Assembly (NCBI RefSeq): GCF_016925495.1
Contig: NZ_CP070491.1
Coordinates: 1-64,000, forward strand
Direction of reading: 5' to 3'
DNA: 64,000 nt
Origin: Methylococcus sp. EFPC2
GTDB taxonomy: Bacteria; Pseudomonadota; Gammaproteobacteria; Methylococcales; Methylococcaceae
Position numbers and translations under genes: made by a program. This document shows positions 27,487 through 38,600 of this stretch, piece by piece. Numbering within the stretch: position 1 is the stretch's first letter; the number at the start of each line of letters is the position of its first letter. The notes beneath the pieces are model-generated. The model saw only the letters and a list, made by a program, of their open reading frames with translations. It was not told the DNA's origin and searched no databases.

Positions 27487-29610
27487 ATGACCAATAAAAA
27501 GTGGAAGGTTGGCCTGCTCGGTGCGGGCTATATATCCGAGGCGCACGCGCGCGCATTGCATGCCAACATGCATACCGAATTGAAAGCGGTCTGCGACCTT
27601 TCCCTCGGGCGGGCGGAAAGAGCTTCCAAGCTTTACGGCATCCCTCACGTATTTTCTTCTCTCGACGATTTGCTGAATTCCGATGTGGATGTCGTTCATG
27701 TGTTGTTGCCGCCCGATGCACATTTCTCGACGTGCAGGCGAATCTTGGAGTCGGGGCGGCATGCGTTGCTCGAGAAACCCATGGGAATAAATGCCATCGA
27801 GTGTCGAGAGTTGGTCGAGATTGCGGACCGGAAACAGGTAAAACTAGGGGTCAATCACAATTTTTTGTTCCTTCGCGGGTATGAGAAATTGCGCCGCCAC
27901 GCGAGAGATGGGACCTTGGGTAAACTCGATCAGGTAACCATTAATTGGTTATTCCCGCTAGGTTTTATTAAGTTCGGTCCCTTCGACAACTGGATGCTGA
28001 GGGAACCACAAAACTTGTTTTTTGAATTAGGACCGCACTTGGTGGCATTTATGCTTGACTTGGTCGGCCCGATGGAACGAGTGTCGACGGACATATTCAA
28101 ACCCATCGATCTACCGGGTGGCGCGAGGACATATAGGCGGTGGCACGTTCACGGCGTCAACGCGGATACCGGTGTCGATTTAAATCTTTCGGTTTTACCC
28201 GGATGCACTGATCGCTCCATCAGCGTGCGTGGGCATGCGGCTTCCTCTAGATACGACTTTGACCGTGACCTATATTGCTTGGACGAACCCAGCGGGGCTG
28301 GGGTGCATTTCGATAGTTTCCTGACTGCGGAATACATTGCGCTGCAATACGCGACAAACGGATTGAGGAACTTCGGCCGTTCGATATTGGGGAAATTCAA
28401 GAAGGCTCCTTCGGCAAACCCCTACTTTGAAAGTATCGAACGCAGCGTCGCAGCATTTTACCAGGGGCTGCCGAATGATTTGGATCCTCGCCTGGATGGC
28501 AGGTTCGGGGTGCAGGTCATTGAAACCTGTGAGCAGATCGCCAAGCACGCCGAGTTCGCCGCGCCCGCGCCGTCGACTCAAGCCTGGGTCGTTTCTCCTC
28601 CATTGAGTCGGCCTACCGCGTTGGTCATCGGCGGCACCGGCTTTATTGGAAAATATGTGGTGAGGGCACTCGTTAACCGTGGGCTCGGCGTGAGGGTAGT
28701 CACTCGCGGGGGTAGGGCCGGCCAGATCGTTTTGGCTGGCTTGCCGGTGGAGTTGGTGCAGGGTGATTTGGCTGATCCGGTTTTCATGGATGAAGCGATG
28801 AACGGGATAGATACCGTTTACCATCTGGCTAAAGCCGAGGGGAAAAACTGGAATGACTATTACACGCAGGATGTTCTGGTTACCAAAAACATCGGTGAGT
28901 GCGCATTGGCTCGAGGCGTTAAGCGCTTCATCTATACCGGCACTATCGACTCCTATTATTCCGCCGATGCGCATGCCGTCATCACATCCGATACTCCCCT
29001 GGATCCCAATATAGCTCGTCGTAATCTCTATGCCCGATCCAAGGCGGCATGCGAGTCCTTGCTCATGGAAATGTTCAGAACCAAGGGCTTGCCTTTAATC
29101 ATCTTTCGGCCAGGCATAGTCATCGGTGAGGGCTGTCCACCCGCTCATTGGGGTGTCGGTATGTTTGAATCGGATACGCGAGTTCAGTTGTGGGGTGATG
29201 GCACTAATAAATTGCCGTTTGTCTTGGTGGAGGACGTTGCGGAAGCACTCGTGATGGCGCTTGACAAGCCCGGTATAGAGGGTCAGGCATTCCTACTCAC
29301 GGATGCCCCTCTGCTCAGTGCACGGGAGTATGTCGACATCGTATCGAAAGAAATAGGAACTAAGTTGCGAGTCGAGCCTACGCCAGCCTGGAAAATATTT
29401 ATTAGTGATTGTATCAAGGAAGCCGCGAAGAATATTATTCGACATCCTAACCGCCGTATCCCTAGTTATCGTGATTGGGACTCCCGAAGTCACAGGGCTC
29501 TGTACGATAGTTCGAAAACAAAAAAGGTTCTCGGTTGGTCCCCTTCCGGGGATCGAGAGGATGTCATTCAACGCGGAATTATCCTGGCCGTGAGAGAGTT
29601 CATGCGTTAA
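27487..29610 (+). CDS. Gfo/Idh/MocA oxidoreductase fused to SDR epimerase
   Basis: A 707-residue two-enzyme fusion in one uninterrupted frame. Residues 1-~365 form a Gfo/Idh/MocA NAD(P)-dependent dehydrogenase: Rossmann start VGLLGAGYISEAHARAL, EKPMGINAIEC with the conserved Lys, and a C-terminal sheet domain. Residues ~377-707 form an extended SDR: ALVIGGTGFIGKYVVRAL, then the active-site Tyr515 and Lys519 in NLYARSKAACESLL. Each domain has standard family length with a linker of about 12 residues. In this setting the pair may make an unusual nucleotide sugar by consecutive oxidation and epimerisation or reduction; the substrate is unknown. Confidence 0.85.
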   Translation: MTNKKWKVGLLGAGYISEAHARALHANMHTELKAVCDLSLGRAERASKLYGIPHVFSSLDDLLNSDVDVVHVLLPPDAHFSTCRRILESGRHALLEKPMGINAIECRELVEIADRKQVKLGVNHNFLFLRGYEKLRRHARDGTLGKLDQVTINWLFPLGFIKFGPFDNWMLREPQNLFFELGPHLVAFMLDLVGPMERVSTDIFKPIDLPGGARTYRRWHVHGVNADTGVDLNLSVLPGCTDRSISVRGHAASSRYDFDRDLYCLDEPSGAGVHFDSFLTAEYIALQYATNGLRNFGRSILGKFKKAPSANPYFESIERSVAAFYQGLPNDLDPRLDGRFGVQVIETCEQIAKHAEFAAPAPSTQAWVVSPPLSRPTALVIGGTGFIGKYVVRALVNRGLGVRVVTRGGRAGQIVLAGLPVELVQGDLADPVFMDEAMNGIDTVYHLAKAEGKNWNDYYTQDVLVTKNIGECALARGVKRFIYTGTIDSYYSADAHAVITSDTPLDPNIARRNLYARSKAACESLLMEMFRTKGLPLIIFRPGIVIGEGCPPAHWGVGMFESDTRVQLWGDGTNKLPFVLVEDVAEALVMALDKPGIEGQAFLLTDAPLLSAREYVDIVSKEIGTKLRVEPTPAWKIFISDCIKEAAKNIIRHPNRRIPSYRDWDSRSHRALYDSSKTKKVLGWSPSGDREDVIQRGIILAVREFMR

Positions 29611-29740
29611 ACAGTTGCATAGAAAACTTATAACCTTTGTGCCCGATTACTGAATGGGTTCGCGAATTACCGCAACATAAATTTAAAGGCCGATTAGTTG
29701 CCGTGGGCGTGATCGGATTAATGAATCAGAGGGAATTACA

Positions 29741-30943
29741 GTGTCGATACCGGTGCTTGCTGTCTTAGTGTGGATTTTAGCTTTGGCGGTACTATCGCCG
29801 ATGCTGGTGGTCATCTTGGAAATTTTCGGGGCGCTGATAAACAGAGAGCCGTCCCGTGTCGGGGGGGGCGCAGGTGCTTATCCGGCAACGGTGGTGCTAG
29901 TTCCGGCGCACAACGAAGAGGCCAGCATCCCTGTGACGCTGTCTTCGATCCGGGATGGCCTGCCGGAGAATTCCAGGATCTTAGTTGTCGCGCACAACTG
30001 TTCAGATGCGACGGCGCGTATCGCCCGCGGTGCGGGGGTTGAGGTGTTGGAAGCGAATGACGAAGGCAAGGGAGGCAAGCCGGATGCGCTGAAGGCGGGC
30101 CTGAGTGCGCTGGATGTTGATCCACCGGCGGTCGTAGTCATTATCGATGCCGATTGCCGCGTCGAGCCAGGCGCTATTGCGACGCTGGCCACAGCGGCGC
30201 ATGCGTTGAATTGGCCCGTGATGGGCGCATATACCTTCTCTCCCGCTGACGGCAGCGTGGGGATGGCGACGGTGTCGAGTCTGGCCATTCTTCTTAAGAA
30301 CTTCATCAGGCCGCTCGGTTTGCATTTCTTTGAACTTCCCTGTTTGCTCAACGGCTCCGGTTCTGCTTATCCGTTCGAATTGATCCGCCACGCCCCTCAC
30401 GGTGAAGGATCCATCGCGGAAGACTATCAACTGACGATCGACTTGTTGCGCCGCGGTTATCCGACGCGATTCGTGCCGGAGGCGAAAATTTACACCCAGC
30501 TTCCAAAGCAAATGGGCACGGCGTTGAAACAGCGTCGTCGCTGGGAACATGGCCATCTCTGGTTGGCACTTAGCAAGGCTCCTGTCTTGCTCTGGGAGGG
30601 CATAGTCAAAAGAAACCTGGACTATTGTGCCCTCGCCCTCGAGGTTTCCGTTCCGCCACTGGGTTTTCTTCTGTTGCTGTGGGGCGGGGTGCTCGGACTC
30701 ATCGTCGGCCTTTATCCCCTGCACGGACAATTTGGCGCGATGGTCACCGTGCTTGCGGGCGGGCTTGCGCTGATAGGCATGCTCGTTTTCAGCTGGCTCC
30801 AATTCGCCGGAGTCTCTCAAACACTTTCAGCCTTGGCGTCGGTTCCACGCTACCTGCTATGGAAGTTACCGATGTACGGCGCCTTTTTCCGGCGACGCGA
30901 AACCCGCTGGATGAAGACGGAAAGAGACAACGTCGCGTCCTGA
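29741..30943 (+). CDS. Membrane GT2 glycosyltransferase (QxxRW type)
   Basis: A 400-residue enzyme with an N-terminal membrane helix (VLAVLVWILALAVLSPMLVV). A GT2 core follows with VVLVPAHNEEASIPVTL, the metal site in VVIIDADCRVEPGA, the EDYQLTIDLL acid and the QRRRWEHGH motif. The C terminus has at least two more helices. QxxRW is shared with cellulose and hyaluronan synthases and marks inverting membrane GT2s. It could add a backbone sugar or act processively. It starts with GTG at 29741. Confidence 0.85.
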   Translation: MSIPVLAVLVWILALAVLSPMLVVILEIFGALINREPSRVGGGAGAYPATVVLVPAHNEEASIPVTLSSIRDGLPENSRILVVAHNCSDATARIARGAGVEVLEANDEGKGGKPDALKAGLSALDVDPPAVVVIIDADCRVEPGAIATLATAAHALNWPVMGAYTFSPADGSVGMATVSSLAILLKNFIRPLGLHFFELPCLLNGSGSAYPFELIRHAPHGEGSIAEDYQLTIDLLRRGYPTRFVPEAKIYTQLPKQMGTALKQRRRWEHGHLWLALSKAPVLLWEGIVKRNLDYCALALEVSVPPLGFLLLLWGGVLGLIVGLYPLHGQFGAMVTVLAGGLALIGMLVFSWLQFAGVSQTLSALASVPRYLLWKLPMYGAFFRRRETRWMKTERDNVAS

Positions 30944-31118
30944 GGGAGTTACGGGCGGGCTGGCGACCAAATCGGCTTAGCCCGGCTGGTTGCCCCCCAC
31001 CCCAAATCCAAATTCTTGGCTTATGCGATGGACGCGCCAGGCCGACTTACGCCGCATGCGCAGAACTGTCATGTTGATATGGAATAGTGTGAGGTTTACA
31101 AATGGAGAATCAAACACT

Positions 31119-32057
31119 ATGTCGTTGAGAATTACCGTGACGGGGGGAGCCGGGTTTCTGGGTTCTCATTTATGTGACCGTTTGGTGGCGGAAGGCCATG
31201 AAGTGCTTTGCGTCGACAACTTCTTTACCGGGCGGCGCGCCAACGTTACCCAACTTTTACCCAACGCGAATTTTGAAGTCCTACGCCATGATGTGACCTT
31301 CCCACTCTATGTGGAAACCGACCATATCTACAATCTGGCATGCCCGGCTTCGCCGATCCACTACCAGTTCGATCCGGTCCAGACCACCAAGACCAGCGTG
31401 CACGGCGCGATCAATATGCTGGGTCTGGCCAAACGGGTTAAAGCACGAATCCTCCAAGCCTCGACTTCCGAAGTGTACGGCGATCCGGAGGTTCATCCTC
31501 AGATCGAGTCGTATTGGGGGCGTGTCAATCCGGTTGGTCCGCGCAGTTGTTACGATGAGGGCAAGCGTTGCGCCGAGACCTTGTTTTTCGACTACCGCCG
31601 CCAGCATGGGCTCGACATCAAGGTCGTTCGAATCTTCAACACCTACGGACCCCGCATGGCACTCAACGACGGCCGAGTGGTGAGCAACTTCATCGTTCAG
31701 GCCCTCAAGGGGGACGACATCACGATTTATGGCGATGGCAACCAGACCCGCTCCTTCTGTTATGTGGACGACTTGGTAGACGGCTTCCTCAAAATGATGG
31801 GGACGGAAAACGGTTTCTGCGGCCCCGTCAACCTAGGTAATCCCGTGGAGTTCACGATTGCCGAACTGGCCGAGAAGGTCGTTAGCCTGTGCGGTGGGCG
31901 TTCCAAAGTCGTATACCAGCCACTCCCGCAGGACGACCCGCAACAACGCCAGCCGGACATCTCGGTGGCTCGCGAGCGATTGGAATGGGAGCCCAAGGTT
32001 GCGTTGTCGGATGGGCTCAAGGAGACCATAGGGTATTTTCGTAAAGTACTCGCTTGA
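31119..32057 (+). CDS. UDP-glucuronate decarboxylase (UXS-type SDR)
   Basis: A 312-residue extended SDR that converts UDP-glucuronate to UDP-xylose. Evidence is the NAD motif [10 protein letters not shown], the UXS hallmark [29 protein letters not shown], and the catalytic Tyr/Lys in [10 protein letters not shown]. The frame extends upstream to 30990, but the ATG at 31119, with GGAG at 31104-31107, starts the Rossmann fold properly. It would supply UDP-xylose for the polysaccharide. No UDP-glucose dehydrogenase is seen in the window, so UDP-glucuronate must come from elsewhere. Confidence 0.9.
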   Translation: MSLRITVTGGAGFLGSHLCDRLVAEGHEVLCVDNFFTGRRANVTQLLPNANFEVLRHDVTFPLYVETDHIYNLACPASPIHYQFDPVQTTKTSVHGAINMLGLAKRVKARILQASTSEVYGDPEVHPQIESYWGRVNPVGPRSCYDEGKRCAETLFFDYRRQHGLDIKVVRIFNTYGPRMALNDGRVVSNFIVQALKGDDITIYGDGNQTRSFCYVDDLVDGFLKMMGTENGFCGPVNLGNPVEFTIAELAEKVVSLCGGRSKVVYQPLPQDDPQQRQPDISVARERLEWEPKVALSDGLKETIGYFRKVLA

Positions 32058-32105
32058 ACAGGCAACTTGCTCGCCAACTCAAAGCCGAACGGTACCCTGA
32101 ATTAA

Positions 32106-33326
32106 ATGCGCATCGCTTATTTCATCAACCAGTATCCCGCTGTAAGCCACTCCTTCATTCGTCGCGAGATTCTGGCCCTGGAAACGCTAGGTCTCGAGGT
32201 GCACCGCTTTGCGATCCGCATGGAGCGCAGCGGGGTCGTGGACGATGCTGATCTCAAGGAGGCCGAAGCCACGCGGCATATCGTCAAGACGCTTCCGCGA
32301 GAACTGGTTTCGATCCTGCTCAGGCAGGTTTTTTTCAATCCCGCCCGTTCAGTTCGTGCTTTGCTGTTCGCGATGCGCTTTGCGGCTCGCAGTGACAGAA
32401 AGCCGGGAAAAGCCCTGCTTTGTCTGATGGAGGCCTGTGTGCTCAGCGATTGGGCGCGCAGACAGGGCATCCGGCATATCCATGCCCATTTCGGGACAAA
32501 CTCCACCACCGTAGCCATGCTTGCCAGCGCCCTGGGCGGGCCGGGTTACAGCTTTACGGCGCATGGCCCGGAGGAGTTCGACAAGGCGGAATCCATCGGT
32601 TTGCGAGAGAAAATCGGGCACGCCCGCTTCGTCGTTGCCGTCTCGAGTTACGGCCGAGCTCAGCTGTATCGTTGGGCGGATTTCGACGACTGGAAGAAAA
32701 TCCACATCATCCATTGTGGCTTGGACGCGAGTTTTCTGAATGTACCGATCACTCCCGTGCCCGACCAGGTGAGGATCATTTGTGTCGGGAGGTTGAGCGA
32801 ACAGAAGGGTCAGATAATGCTGATTCAGGCCGTATCCAGACTGGTTGCGGAAGGGCTCTCGCTTAACCTCGTCTTGGTCGGCAATGGCCCGCTGCGTGGG
32901 GAGATCGAAAGGCTGATCGCCGAAAATGGTCTTTCCGCGCATGTCGAGTTGACCGGATCGTTAAGCGGAGAGCAAATCCGCGGGCGGATCGCGGATTCGC
33001 GTATTTTCGTGCTCCCGAGCTTCGCCGAGGGTTTGCCGGTGGTCATCATGGAAGCATTCGCATTGGGGCGGCCGGTTATCAGCACCTATGTTGCCGGGAT
33101 TCCGGAATTGGTGAGTGACGGCGTGAATGGCTGGCTGGTGCCAGCCGGCGCGGTGGAGGAACTGGTTTCCGCCGTGCGACTGGCACTCATGGCGACTCCG
33201 CGGGAGCTAAGCGAAATGGGGAGCGCTGGTCGACAGCAGGTTCTCGAACACTACGCGATCGACGCACAGGCTAGGAAACTCAGTGAATTGTTTCTTAAGG
33301 CTATCGAAACTGCCGACACGCCTTAG
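32106..33326 (+). CDS. GT4 family glycosyltransferase (WcaL-like)
   Basis: A 406-residue GT-B enzyme beginning RIAYFINQYPAVSHSFIRRE. It includes HAHFGTNSTTVAMLAS and the donor site RIICVGRLSEQKGQ, followed by VLVGNGPLRGEIERL, and carries the E-x7-E motif in PSFAEGLPVVIMEAF. The N terminus matches the group annotated as colanic acid WcaL. Its stop overlaps the end of a transposase-like relic on the other strand. It is the last glycosyltransferase before the exosortase, from which a 630-base spacer separates it. Confidence 0.88.
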   Translation: MRIAYFINQYPAVSHSFIRREILALETLGLEVHRFAIRMERSGVVDDADLKEAEATRHIVKTLPRELVSILLRQVFFNPARSVRALLFAMRFAARSDRKPGKALLCLMEACVLSDWARRQGIRHIHAHFGTNSTTVAMLASALGGPGYSFTAHGPEEFDKAESIGLREKIGHARFVVAVSSYGRAQLYRWADFDDWKKIHIIHCGLDASFLNVPITPVPDQVRIICVGRLSEQKGQIMLIQAVSRLVAEGLSLNLVLVGNGPLRGEIERLIAENGLSAHVELTGSLSGEQIRGRIADSRIFVLPSFAEGLPVVIMEAFALGRPVISTYVAGIPELVSDGVNGWLVPAGAVEELVSAVRLALMATPRELSEMGSAGRQQVLEHYAIDAQARKLSELFLKAIETADTP

Positions 33327-33394
33327 CTACTGCGGGCAAGCCATTCTTTGACTGCCAGACTGCGATGACCCCGCAGGTTGTCAAGGACCGGAAA
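33323..33394 (-). pseudogene. IS630-like transposase relic
   Basis: A minus-strand stretch reads VLDNLRGHRSLAVKEWLA and then stops. This matches the DN-x-x-x-H segment of IS630-type transposases (the second catalytic Asp region). No start, first Asp or C-terminal Glu motif can be joined in frame. It is a small decayed fragment that overlaps the final bases of the GT4 gene. The remainder of the spacer to 33962 shows no supported gene; a 63-codon frame at 33676 is not convincing. Confidence 0.4.
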
Positions 33395-33962
33395 CTTCCG
33401 TGGACTCTGCCCTCTAGATCTTCGCGCAACGCTCAAGTTCGTCCTTATAGACGAATAGCGTGCCACTCCTTCGGGCCCGTCTGGCCGGGTTTCGAGTCCC
33501 AAGCATACGGAGTTCGCCGAGCGCGCAGGGTGAGGCCCACGCGCGGGACCGCCATCTCTTGGCTTATGAGCGAGCGATTTCATATTGATGTCATAACTTT
33601 GGGCCATAGTAGGCGGATATATCGTGCACTTGAGCGAACAGCTCATCTAAATGCCCTCCACTATCCTGAGTTTCTATGACCGTCTTAATCACATTTGACC
33701 CGGCTAATGCCACCCCTGGCGTAAGCCCTAACAGCGCTTGCGGCACGGTGCCTGCGAGGACTGTAACTCTGTCATGGGAAGACTCGTGTGGGGCGATCAG
33801 CCATGCGTTTCAGACGCTCCCCCTCTATTTCCCAATTCCGGTTAACAGGTTTCCGGCTTGGATTTAGGTCATAACGAATAAAACCTACCTAAACATGGCC
33901 GATTATTAAAAATAAACGACCACGCAGATAGTACAAAAGCCGGACCGCAAAGATTATTGCAT

Positions 33963-35552
33963 ATGAGTCTAAGCGTGAATCAAGAACAAAAAACATATTG
34001 GCGTTTAGGGGCGGCAACCTGGGGGGTTCTCGTGCTTACCCTATTGCTCGCGATCTGGTCATATTATGGCGGTCTTGCGAATTTGGTCGAGCGCTGGAAT
34101 GCCGAGGAGGAATACAATCACGGATATTTTCTTCCTCTCGTGACCCTGGTTTTTCTTTGGCAGCGGGGGGCAATACTTAAGACGCTAGATTTGCCACCAT
34201 CCTGGCATGGCCCAGTTCTGGTCGTAACAGCCTTGCTGATGTTAACAATTGGCGAACTAAGCGCAATATATTTATTAATCCATTACTCATTCGTCCTGCT
34301 GCTGATGGGCCTATCTCTCGCAGTTTTGGGATGGTCCGGTACGCGATACACTTTCGTACCCATCGGAATATTGGTATTCGCAATTCCAATTCCCTATTTC
34401 TTGGAGGCAACCGTCACCTCCAAATTACAGCTGATTTCCTCGACGCTCGGGGTTGCCTTGATCCGCCTGTTCAGCGTTCCTGTTTTCAGGGAGGGAAATC
34501 TCATCGATCTCGGCGTATTCAAGTTGGAAGTGATAGAAGCATGCAGCGGGCTTACCTATCTGTATCCATTACTCGGCTTTGGGTGTATATGCGCATACTT
34601 GTATGCCGGAAGTCCTTGGAAAAGAGCGCTCCTGATATTTTCCACCTTACCCATAGCGATATTGCTCAATAGCTTCCGAATAGGAATGATCGGGATATTA
34701 GTGAAATATTTCGGAGGAGATCAAGCGCGCGGTTTTCTCCATGATTTCGAGGGTTTCGCCGTTTTCATGGTATGCGTTGCAATATTATTTGCCGAAATGT
34801 GGGGATTGACATTGGTAGGTCGGGACCGACGTCCATTTGGTGAGGTGTTCGGACTCAAGTTTGAAGCGGATACGGCGGCCGGCAAGGCTGAAACCAGATT
34901 CCGCCGTCCGCCGAAACCACTAATTATATGCGCCTTGTCCGTTGCGGTGTCAGCGTCGCTAATACCTTCGTTGAATGCAAGGACGGAGGTAAGGCCAAGT
35001 CGCTCATACTTCTCTTCCTTCGCTCGAACAATTGGAGAGTGGCGTAGCCATCCTGGAACATTGGACGAGGCAACACTGAAAACTCTGGGGCTTACAGATT
35101 ATTTGCTGTCCGACTTCAGCAATGCCGCGGGTGAATCCGTAAACTTTTATGTCGCTTATTATGAATCGCAACGTAAAGGCGTGTCGCCGCATTCTCCAGC
35201 CGTTTGCCTGCCTGGTGGGGGGTGGCAAATCATGGATTTTCAGCGTAAAACCTTTTCGAGTTTAGCGCATAAAGAAAATATATTCGAGTTTAACCGAGTT
35301 GTTATCAACAAAGGAAAAAGTAAGCAGCTCGTGTACTATTGGTTTGAAGAAAGAGGTCGCATTCTCGCGGATGAATACACGGTAAAGTGGTATTTGTTTC
35401 GCGATGCTTTGTTAGACAACAGGACGGATGGCGCATTGGTACGCGTGACTACACCGATCATCGACGGCGAAGCGGATGAGGTTGCGGACAATCGCTTAAC
35501 TGATTTCATTTCCGGGGTATTACCTATTCTGCCAGAATTTGTTCCGCATTGA
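33963..35552 (+). CDS. Exosortase fused to EpsI domain (XrtD/XrtA type)
   Basis: A 529-residue inner-membrane transpeptidase-like enzyme. The N-terminal 300 residues hold about eight helices with the catalytic triad of exosortases: Cys194 in EACSGLTYLYP, Arg239 in LNSFRIGM and His260 in FLHDFEG. Residues ~340-520 are an EpsI domain (EWRSHPGTLDE; SPAVCLPGGGW). This fusion, together with VPxP tails on substrates, fits the VPLPA-CTERM-specific XrtD group. Exosortases cut their substrates at the PEP-like motif for transfer to the surface. The ATG at 33963 is used; a TTG lies two codons earlier. Confidence 0.9.
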   Translation: MSLSVNQEQKTYWRLGAATWGVLVLTLLLAIWSYYGGLANLVERWNAEEEYNHGYFLPLVTLVFLWQRGAILKTLDLPPSWHGPVLVVTALLMLTIGELSAIYLLIHYSFVLLLMGLSLAVLGWSGTRYTFVPIGILVFAIPIPYFLEATVTSKLQLISSTLGVALIRLFSVPVFREGNLIDLGVFKLEVIEACSGLTYLYPLLGFGCICAYLYAGSPWKRALLIFSTLPIAILLNSFRIGMIGILVKYFGGDQARGFLHDFEGFAVFMVCVAILFAEMWGLTLVGRDRRPFGEVFGLKFEADTAAGKAETRFRRPPKPLIICALSVAVSASLIPSLNARTEVRPSRSYFSSFARTIGEWRSHPGTLDEATLKTLGLTDYLLSDFSNAAGESVNFYVAYYESQRKGVSPHSPAVCLPGGGWQIMDFQRKTFSSLAHKENIFEFNRVVINKGKSKQLVYYWFEERGRILADEYTVKWYLFRDALLDNRTDGALVRVTTPIIDGEADEVADNRLTDFISGVLPILPEFVPH

Positions 35553-35671
35553 GTATTCGCCGGAGCGTCCGCAAATTGCCTGCCGGTTCGGCGGGGCTGC
35601 GGATAGTCAGTTCTATCGTAGATAATTTTTGCGCCCTGCTAAATCCATATAACGCTTGAAGGATACTTTTT

Positions 35672-38600
35672 GTGAACGCAAAACTCAATGTTTCCCGCTA
35701 CGCCGACCTTTCAAAAGCTGCGGCTATTTGCCTTCCTCTGTTATTCACCGCGTGCGGGAAGGACGACCCCCAGAAATTTCTGCAGGAAGGGAAGGTTCTG
35801 TTCGAAAAAGGGGAGCTGGAGGCCGCGCGCGTTCAGTACAAGAATGCGCTGCAAATTAATCCCAAGCTATCCGAAGCTTATTATCAGATTGCTCTCCTAG
35901 AGGAGAAGAGGCGCGACTGGAAGGCTATGATGGGAGCGCTGCTCGAAACGGTTGCACTTGATTTTAGGCACCTCGATGCCCATGTTAAACTTGGGCAGAT
36001 ATATATACTGAGCGGGCAGCTTGATAAGGCCGCCGAGGAGGCAAGACAAGCTTTAGAACTCGATCAGGAAAGCCCTACTGCGATCTTGTTTGATGCCTCT
36101 CTCCGGTTGCGGCAGGGCAATATAACCGAGGCGCTGCAGAGGGTAGAGCGCGTTTTGAGCAAAGCGCCTTTTAACGTTGATGCAATCGGGCTAAAAGCCT
36201 CCATTCTGGTCGCAGATAAACATCCCGGAGACGCCAAGGCGGTATTGATTGAAGGCATCGAACAAAATCCGGACGCCGTTGCATTGCGTTTATTGAAAAT
36301 AAGGCTGGAAGTTGGAGCTAAAAATTTCGATGTTGCGATTCACGATTACGATACCTTAATTGAAAAATATCCGGATGATCCCGGGTTCCGTACTTCCCAG
36401 GTCGCGCTTTTATCAGATCTCGGTCGTTTTGAGCAAGCCGAAAGCAATTTGCGGAAGCTTATTCAAAAATATCCTACTGATGTTGATTTTAAACTCAAAT
36501 TGGTCGACCTAATTCAGCGGCGTAATATTGATCAGACGGAAACCATCTTGAAGGAGTTTATCTCGGAAGCGCCGCAAGAACTCAAACTAAAGCTCCGTCT
36601 TGTCGACTATTACTTGACACGTCAACGTTACTCGGATGCTAAAGTCCCACTAAATGAGATAGTGGCGACAGACCCCAAAGCCAAGGACGGTCTCAGCGCT
36701 AAAGTCAAGCTCGCAGAAATCGCACTGTTGCAGCAAGATGTTGCTAGGGCTGAAAGTCTGGCCGAAGAGGTGCTCGGTGTCGACGTCAATAATAGCGACG
36801 CTCTGATGCTGAGAACAGAGCTGCGTCTTAATAAGAAAGATGCCGATGGTGCTATTTCCGACTTGCGTATTGTGTTGCGGGATAAGCCAAATTTCGAGAA
36901 AGCTATGATTTTGATGGGGCAGGCCCACCTGCTCAAGGGGGAAAAGGAAGTTGCCGAAAGCGAATGGCGCAAGGTGCTTGAAATCAATCCCGGCAACATG
37001 AACGCCATCGTTGCGCTGTCTAATCAACTGGTTAAACGCGGGGACGCTGAAAAGGCGGAGGAGATTATTAGTAAGGCGGCCAAGGTAAATCCCAGTAGTC
37101 CCGCACTATTGGAAATGTTGATTCAACTTCAAGCCACCAAAAGGGATTGGGCCGGAGCCCATGCAACACTCGATCGCTTGAAAAAAATTGCTCAGGCAGA
37201 TTTGGCGACGATATATTGGGAGGGGTTGCTGGCGTCCCAAGAGGGCCGTACTGGTGAGGCCTTAGCTCAATATCGGGATTTCTTAAGCCAGAGACCGGAC
37301 AACAGCCAAGTTCTTTCCAGCCTGGTTGGACTTTATGAAAAATCAGGAAGGCGAACGGATTTGATTTCTTTTCTCCACGGTTTCATAGAAAAGAATCCAC
37401 GCGTTATAGGAGGTTATGATGCCCTGGTTATGGCATATTTAGCGGAAAACAAACCGGAAGACGCTGATAAGGTTATTCAACGGGCCATCGAAAACTTGCC
37501 AGATGACGTAGAGCTTAAACTTAAACGTGTGAGTTTGTTGGAGTCTCGCAGTGCGTCGCTCGCAGAAGCCACGCTGAAAGACTATATAGAAGAAAATCCT
37601 AAAGATGCTCGGTTAAAAGCCCGTCTCGTTAGCTTTTTTATTGCCAATAAACGCTATTCGGATGCATCGGCGATTCTCAAAGCGACGATAGATGCCGATC
37701 CAGCCGGTAAGGATGCACTGTCCGCCAAATTGAAACTTGCTGAGGTTGCGATGTTCCAGGGAGATGCGGTTTCGGCGACGGCGTTGGCGGATGAGGTTTT
37801 AAAGACCGAGCCCAATCATATCGATGCACTCATGATGCGCGCGACCTTGCGGCTATCCCAAGGAGACTCGGTGGGTACCTTGAATGACCTTCAAGTTGTA
37901 CTGAATGAAAAACCGAATTTCGAAAGAGCATTGCTGTTAACTGCACAGGCGCATTATTCGAATGGCGATGGCGAAAAAGCCGAAAGGGATTGGCGCGGAA
38001 TATTGGGGGTTAACCCGGCCAACTTGGATGCTCTTGTTCCTTTGACGCAGCTTATCATAAGACGCGGTGATTGGATCGAAGTAGCGGCTCTGTTGGATAA
38101 AGCAATCCAGGGCGCGCCTGGTAATACTCAAGTGCTTGAGTACATTATTCAGGTCAAGGCTACCCATAAAGATTGGACAGGTGCGCAAACCGTTATTGCA
38201 GAGCTTCGTAAACAACCACAAGGCGAGCTGCCGGCAATAATGTGGGAAGCAACTTTGGCGATGGGCCAAAATCAATTCGAATCCGCCATTAAACTGTGTA
38301 AAGAGACGCTGGGTAAAAACCCGAACCTTCCCAGCGTTATGTCTGCCCTGGCCAGGGCTTATGAAGCAGCAGGGCGGCAAGCTGAGCGTATAGCGTATTT
38401 CAATTCGTTCTTACAGAAACACCCGGATATAGGGGCAGCTCATGAAGCCCTGGCTATCGCCTATGCGTCGAGCAAGAAATGGAGCGAAGCTGAAAGGGTC
38501 TTGCAGGCCAGGTTGAAGAACGATCCAAAGTCCATCGGAGTTTATAGCCTGCTGGGTAAAATATACGCGGAGCAGAACAAGGGCGATCAGGTTATTTCGA

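Noticed and set aside
33470-33530. TTCGAGTCC segment considered as part of a tRNA
   Set aside because: No matching acceptor, D or anticodon stems could be formed around it.
33676-33867. 63-codon plus frame before the exosortase gene
   Set aside because: No domain, signal or sorting tail is present and the neighbouring sequence is decayed mobile DNA.
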